DNA of 8,894 bases from Deltaproteobacteria bacterium (GTDB lineage: Bacteria > Desulfobacterota > DSM-4660 > Desulfatiglandales > Desulfatiglandaceae): the NCBI GenBank assembly GCA_021159825.1, contig JAGHDR010000102.1, forward strand, positions 1-8,894, in the 5' to 3' direction. The notes under the pieces were generated by a model. The model searched no databases. It had not been told where the DNA came from and saw only the letters and a program-made list of their open reading frames with translations. Both the position numbers and the translations under genes were made by a program. Positions 5,646 through 8,894 of the stretch are shown here, in pieces. The first letter of the stretch is position 1. Every line of letters starts with the position of its first letter.

Positions 5646-7406
5646 ATGATAAGTTACCAGTCTGCCAAAGAGGAGATAAAGCAGGCGGCCGATATCGTTT
5701 CGGTTGTGGGCCAGTTTGTTCAACTCAAAAAAGCAGGTAAAAATTTTGTGGGGCTTTGCCCTTTTCATGAAGAAAAGGCACCTTCTTTCACGGTTAGCCA
5801 GGATAAGCAGATGTTCCATTGCTTCGGATGCAAGAAGGGAGGGGATATCTTTGCTTTTTGGATGGCGTATCACAGTCTCAGTTTTCCCGAAGCACTGAGG
5901 GATCTGGCGGAAAGATACAATGTGCAGCTGCCCGAAAAGCATTTCACGGCAGAAGAAAAAAAGAAAGTGGATGACAGAGAAACGCTTTTCAAGATCAACG
6001 AACTGGCGGCCGTCTATTTTCAAAAGGAGCTAACGCATCCGGTTAGGGGAAAACCCGGCCATGATTATTTCAAAAAGCGGTCCATCTCCCATAGTATTAT
6101 AGAAGAATTTCACCTGGGCTATGCGCCGAAAGGGTGGGATGGCTTGAAGCAGTTTCTTTTGAGCAGAAAGGTGTCGCTTGAAACGGCTCTTGCGGCAGGC
6201 GTCCTTAAACGGAGCGAAAAGGGGCACTATTATGACCTGTTCAGGGAAAGGGTGATGTTTCCCATCATGGATTTGACCCAGAAAAAGCGGGTCATCGGTT
6301 TTGGTGGAAGAGTCCTCGATGATGCTTTACCAAAATATGTCAACACACCTGAAACCCCGCTTTTTCACAAGGGCACGTGCCTTTACGGTTTTGACGCTTC
6401 CAGAAAAGCCATTCGAGAAACGGGGCGGGCCATCGTGGTGGAAGGCTATATGGACTGCCTGGCCCTCAGAAAACACGGAGTGAAGGAGGTGGTCGCGACG
6501 CTGGGAACCGCACTCTCTGAGACCCCCGTTCGAAAACTCAAAGGGATCGGAAAAGAGGCGGTTGTGGTTTTTGACGCTGATGACGCCGGAAAAGCGGCGG
6601 CCCTGCGAACCTTGCCCATTTTTTTAAATGAACGGCTTTCGGCAAAGGCGGTTCTCCTGCCCAAGGGGCACGACCCGGACAGTTTTATCAACAGCAGCGG
6701 CAGGGACGCTTTTTCAAAGCTATTGGACGCGGCCCCGTCCCTGTTTGATTTTTACATGGATCAGAAGCTTGGACCCGGCACCCAAAATATCGATCAGAAA
6801 GTCAGCATTTTGGAAGAGATACTTCCCGTACTGGCAAAAGTTCACAATGAAACCCAACGGTCCTTGTATATAAGAAGGCTGTCTGAAAAATCTGAAATTG
6901 CAGAATCGGTTGTTCTTTCCGCACTCGGGGGCATCAAACAATCCTCAGTAAAGGATCGGTTCAAAAATGACATCAAGCAACAATTCACATCCGTGAATGC
7001 AAACCGGTCCATTGGGGAAATTCAATTGCTCAACCTTTTGCTGCATTATCCTGAAACGGTTGCCGACTTGAGGGGGCATCACTGCAGGTTGTTGATTTCC
7101 GATCCCATGATTCGACGGATCATTGATGTTATCTTTGACAGTCACGGCAATTCAAAAACCATAAACTTTGAGACCATTCAGGAGCGTCTTGATCATGATG
7201 AAGACCGCGTATGGCTCCGGGAATTTGGTTTCCGCCCTGCTTTCTGTTCAGACCGGGAAGTAAAACAGGCTGTTCGGGACTTTATAGCAAAAGCGCGGAA
7301 AAAGAAAATCGCGGAATCATTTAAAACGGCCATGGGAGATCCCCGAGCCATAAACGAAATTTTGAAGAGAAAAATAGAGGCCGCCGGGCCATTTTTTGGA
7401 AGTTGA
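5646..7406 (+). CDS. dnaG: DNA primase
   Basis: Complete 586-residue primase that makes RNA primers at the replication fork together with the DnaB helicase. The N-terminal CHC2 zinc-binding domain has Cys38, His41, Cys59 and Cys62 (CPFH and CFGC). The RNA polymerase core includes the basic stretch [19 protein letters not shown] at 215-233 and the TOPRIM domain with VVEGYMD (Glu266 at 264-270), TLGTALS at 285-291, the metal-binding Asp310/Asp312 in FDADDAG (309-315) and GHDPDSF at 341-347. The C-terminal part, from about 450 to 586, is the less conserved helicase-interaction domain. GAAGGG at 5635-5640 is 5 bases before the ATG. It is followed by rpoD after 20 bases, so dnaG and rpoD are almost surely one operon. 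Confidence 0.97.
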   Translation: MISYQSAKEEIKQAADIVSVVGQFVQLKKAGKNFVGLCPFHEEKAPSFTVSQDKQMFHCFGCKKGGDIFAFWMAYHSLSFPEALRDLAERYNVQLPEKHFTAEEKKKVDDRETLFKINELAAVYFQKELTHPVRGKPGHDYFKKRSISHSIIEEFHLGYAPKGWDGLKQFLLSRKVSLETALAAGVLKRSEKGHYYDLFRERVMFPIMDLTQKKRVIGFGGRVLDDALPKYVNTPETPLFHKGTCLYGFDASRKAIRETGRAIVVEGYMDCLALRKHGVKEVVATLGTALSETPVRKLKGIGKEAVVVFDADDAGKAAALRTLPIFLNERLSAKAVLLPKGHDPDSFINSSGRDAFSKLLDAAPSLFDFYMDQKLGPGTQNIDQKVSILEEILPVLAKVHNETQRSLYIRRLSEKSEIAESVVLSALGGIKQSSVKDRFKNDIKQQFTSVNANRSIGEIQLLNLLLHYPETVADLRGHHCRLLISDPMIRRIIDVIFDSHGNSKTINFETIQERLDHDEDRVWLREFGFRPAFCSDREVKQAVRDFIAKARKKKIAESFKTAMGDPRAINEILKRKIEAAGPFFGS

Positions 7407-7426
7407 ATCATTCAGGAGGCCATATG

Positions 7427-8894
7427 ATGGATAAAAGCACAGACATGGTCAATCTCAAGAAGTTGATCACCACGGGAAAAAACAAAGGTTATGTGACCTT
7501 TGAAGAGCTGAATGACGACCTGTCTGAAGAAATCATTTCCTCAGAAGAGCAAATCGATGACCTGATGATGATGTTTGAAGAATTGGACATCATGGTCATT
7601 GATGAAAACACCAAAAAGAAGATTGAAGAACGTAAAAATGCCAAGAAAGAGCGGGTTAAACAGGAAAACAAAAATGTGTCCTCCTTTGATCCGGCCGACT
7701 CAACGTCGCGGATTTCAGACCCGGTCAAGATGTATTTAAAGGAAATGGGCCGCATTTCACTGCTGACACGAGAAGGAGAAGTGGAAATTGCCAAGCGGAT
7801 CGAGGCCGGCGAAAAGGCGGCTTTGGAAGCCCTGTTAACCTGCGGCATCGGCGTGGAACATATCATCATACTGGGGGATCGCCTCAAGGAAACGGAACTC
7901 AAGCTCAAAGATGTGATCAATGACCTGGAAGACGACGATAATTTCATGCAGATGGGTGAAAAAAAGGAATCGCTGATCCACCTGATTGACAAACTCCACG
8001 AACTCAATGCAAGCATTCGCCATAAGCGGCGTGAAATGGCAAAAAGAAGCTGTTCGGAAGAAACCCGCAATAAGCTGAATGCTCAGATCAAAAAAGATCA
8101 AAAAGATATTATGTCGGTTGTTAGTTCTTTCAGCCTTGAAAAAAGGCAACTTGAAAACATGCTGGAGAGTTTTCGCGAACTTCTGAAAATCGTTGAAACC
8201 GCTGATAGAAATATTGCTGAGTGCATGCTGCAGGCAGGTGGAAAGCCCATTAGCTATTTGAACCGATGCATCGCACAAATTCCCGAATCGGCCGGGGATA
8301 ACGATGTCATTGATCCCATAAACTTGAAAAAGTGTGAACTCATCGCGTTGAAGACCAAGGCCGACGCATCGCGACGGGTGATCAGACAAGTCAGAGAAAG
8401 AACCAGCATGACGCCCAGGGAATTGAAAGCCGAATTGGGGCGGGTGGAAAGAAGCCTTGAAAAAGCCGGTCGAGCGAAGTCGGAATTGATTCAGGCCAAC
8501 CTGAGACTGGTGGTCAGCATTGCAAAAAAATATACCAACCGCGGGCTCATGTTTCTGGATCTCATTCAGGAAGGCAATATCGGTTTGATGAAAGCCGTAG
8601 ACAAATTTGAATACCAGCGGGGATATAAGTTCAGCACTTACGCCACCTGGTGGATACGCCAAGCCATTACCCGGGCCATTGCCGACCAGGCCAGAACCAT
8701 CCGCATTCCGGTCCATATGATAGAAACCATCAACAAGCTCATGAGAACCTCACGGTATCTGGTTCAGGAGCACGGGCGCGAACCCACGTCCGAAGAGATC
8801 GCCGAGAAGATGGAATTTCCTTTGGACAAAGTGAGAAAGGTCCTGAAAATCGCCAAAGAACCCATTTCCCTCGAAACGCCCATTGGAGAGGAAG
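7427..8894 (+). CDS. rpoD: RNA polymerase primary sigma factor, 3' end missing
   Basis: The first 489 codons of the primary sigma factor; the gene continues past the right edge. Domains in order: region 1.1 (about residues 1-75, acidic), region 1.2 (about 97-130, [21 protein letters not shown] from Asp98), a helical charged non-conserved region (about 131-345), region 2 (about 353-430, with [18 protein letters not shown] for core binding and [15 protein letters not shown] with Trp408 and Trp409 for -10 melting), and region 3 (about 431 onward, with [11 protein letters not shown]). Region 4, which binds the -35 box, is outside. The non-conserved region and region 1.1 mark it as a primary sigma rather than RpoS or RpoH. 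AGGAGG at 7414-7419 lies 7 bases before this ATG; an adjacent ATG at 7424 (4 bases away) would add one Met. It lies directly behind dnaG. Confidence 0.95.
   Translation, partial: MDKSTDMVNLKKLITTGKNKGYVTFEELNDDLSEEIISSEEQIDDLMMMFEELDIMVIDENTKKKIEERKNAKKERVKQENKNVSSFDPADSTSRISDPVKMYLKEMGRISLLTREGEVEIAKRIEAGEKAALEALLTCGIGVEHIIILGDRLKETELKLKDVINDLEDDDNFMQMGEKKESLIHLIDKLHELNASIRHKRREMAKRSCSEETRNKLNAQIKKDQKDIMSVVSSFSLEKRQLENMLESFRELLKIVETADRNIAECMLQAGGKPISYLNRCIAQIPESAGDNDVIDPINLKKCELIALKTKADASRRVIRQVRERTSMTPRELKAELGRVERSLEKAGRAKSELIQANLRLVVSIAKKYTNRGLMFLDLIQEGNIGLMKAVDKFEYQRGYKFSTYATWWIRQAITRAIADQARTIRIPVHMIETINKLMRTSRYLVQEHGREPTSEEIAEKMEFPLDKVRKVLKIAKEPISLETPIGEE

Noticed and set aside
7135..7165. 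Perfect TTGACA inside dnaG with CATAAA downstream, a possible internal rpoD promoter
   Set aside because: The spacer is 19 bases and the -10 is weak; chance occurrence within coding sequence is likely.
7489..8070. 193-codon serine-rich open frame on the minus strand
   Set aside because: Shadow of rpoD; the serine-rich content reflects Glu and Lys codons read backwards.
7835..8716. 293-codon open frame on the minus strand
   Set aside because: It lies opposite the conserved regions of rpoD; the plus-strand frame is an unmistakable sigma factor and the antisense product has no recognisable motif.

Overview
The window looks like ordinary chromosomal housekeeping DNA from a Gram-negative bacterium, most probably a sulfate-reducing or related member of the Desulfobacterota (old Deltaproteobacteria, possibly Desulfobacterales). 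This placement is inferred from the gene combination (a separate FchA-type cyclohydrolase beside a divergent FolD, a lipoprotein between hisB and hisA, and yqeY-dnaG-rpoD) and from protein character. No marker was searched. There are no insertion sequences, phage genes, CRISPR arrays or defence genes.

Layout, left to right. Positions 1-539 are non-coding: a REP-like palindrome lies at the left edge, and a dyad-rich possible regulatory region lies just before the first gene. Next is a two-gene operon for one-carbon (tetrahydrofolate) metabolism: an FchA-like methenyl-THF cyclohydrolase (540-1172) and a FolD-family methylene-THF dehydrogenase (1185-2042). The FolD lacks the lysine and glutamine needed for cyclohydrolase activity in the family, so the two proteins look like a division of labour. 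A strong bidirectional terminator (2077-2126) separates this operon from a convergent gene for a 62-residue two-helix membrane protein. That gene has a near-consensus sigma70 promoter and a good ribosome binding site.

A divergent promoter about 23 bp from the small gene's promoter drives a complete tRNA-Pro(UGG) with encoded CCA (2539-2615). Then comes a histidine-biosynthesis cluster with its own promoter: hisB, an unrecognised lipoprotein gene, and hisA, which overlaps the lipoprotein gene by 23 nt and starts with GTG.

The right half is a version of the macromolecular-synthesis operon: yqeY (GatB/YqeY family), an intrinsic terminator, dnaG (complete primase) and rpoD (primary sigma factor). 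rpoD runs off the right edge within region 3, so its DNA-binding region 4 is not in the window. The terminator between yqeY and dnaG resembles the one between rpsU and dnaG in E. coli, but rpsU is not between hisA and dnaG here.

I see no large undescribed system. The most notable points are the apparently monofunctional FolD paired with FchA, the lipoprotein inside the his cluster, the well-supported small membrane protein gene, and the REP-like palindrome.
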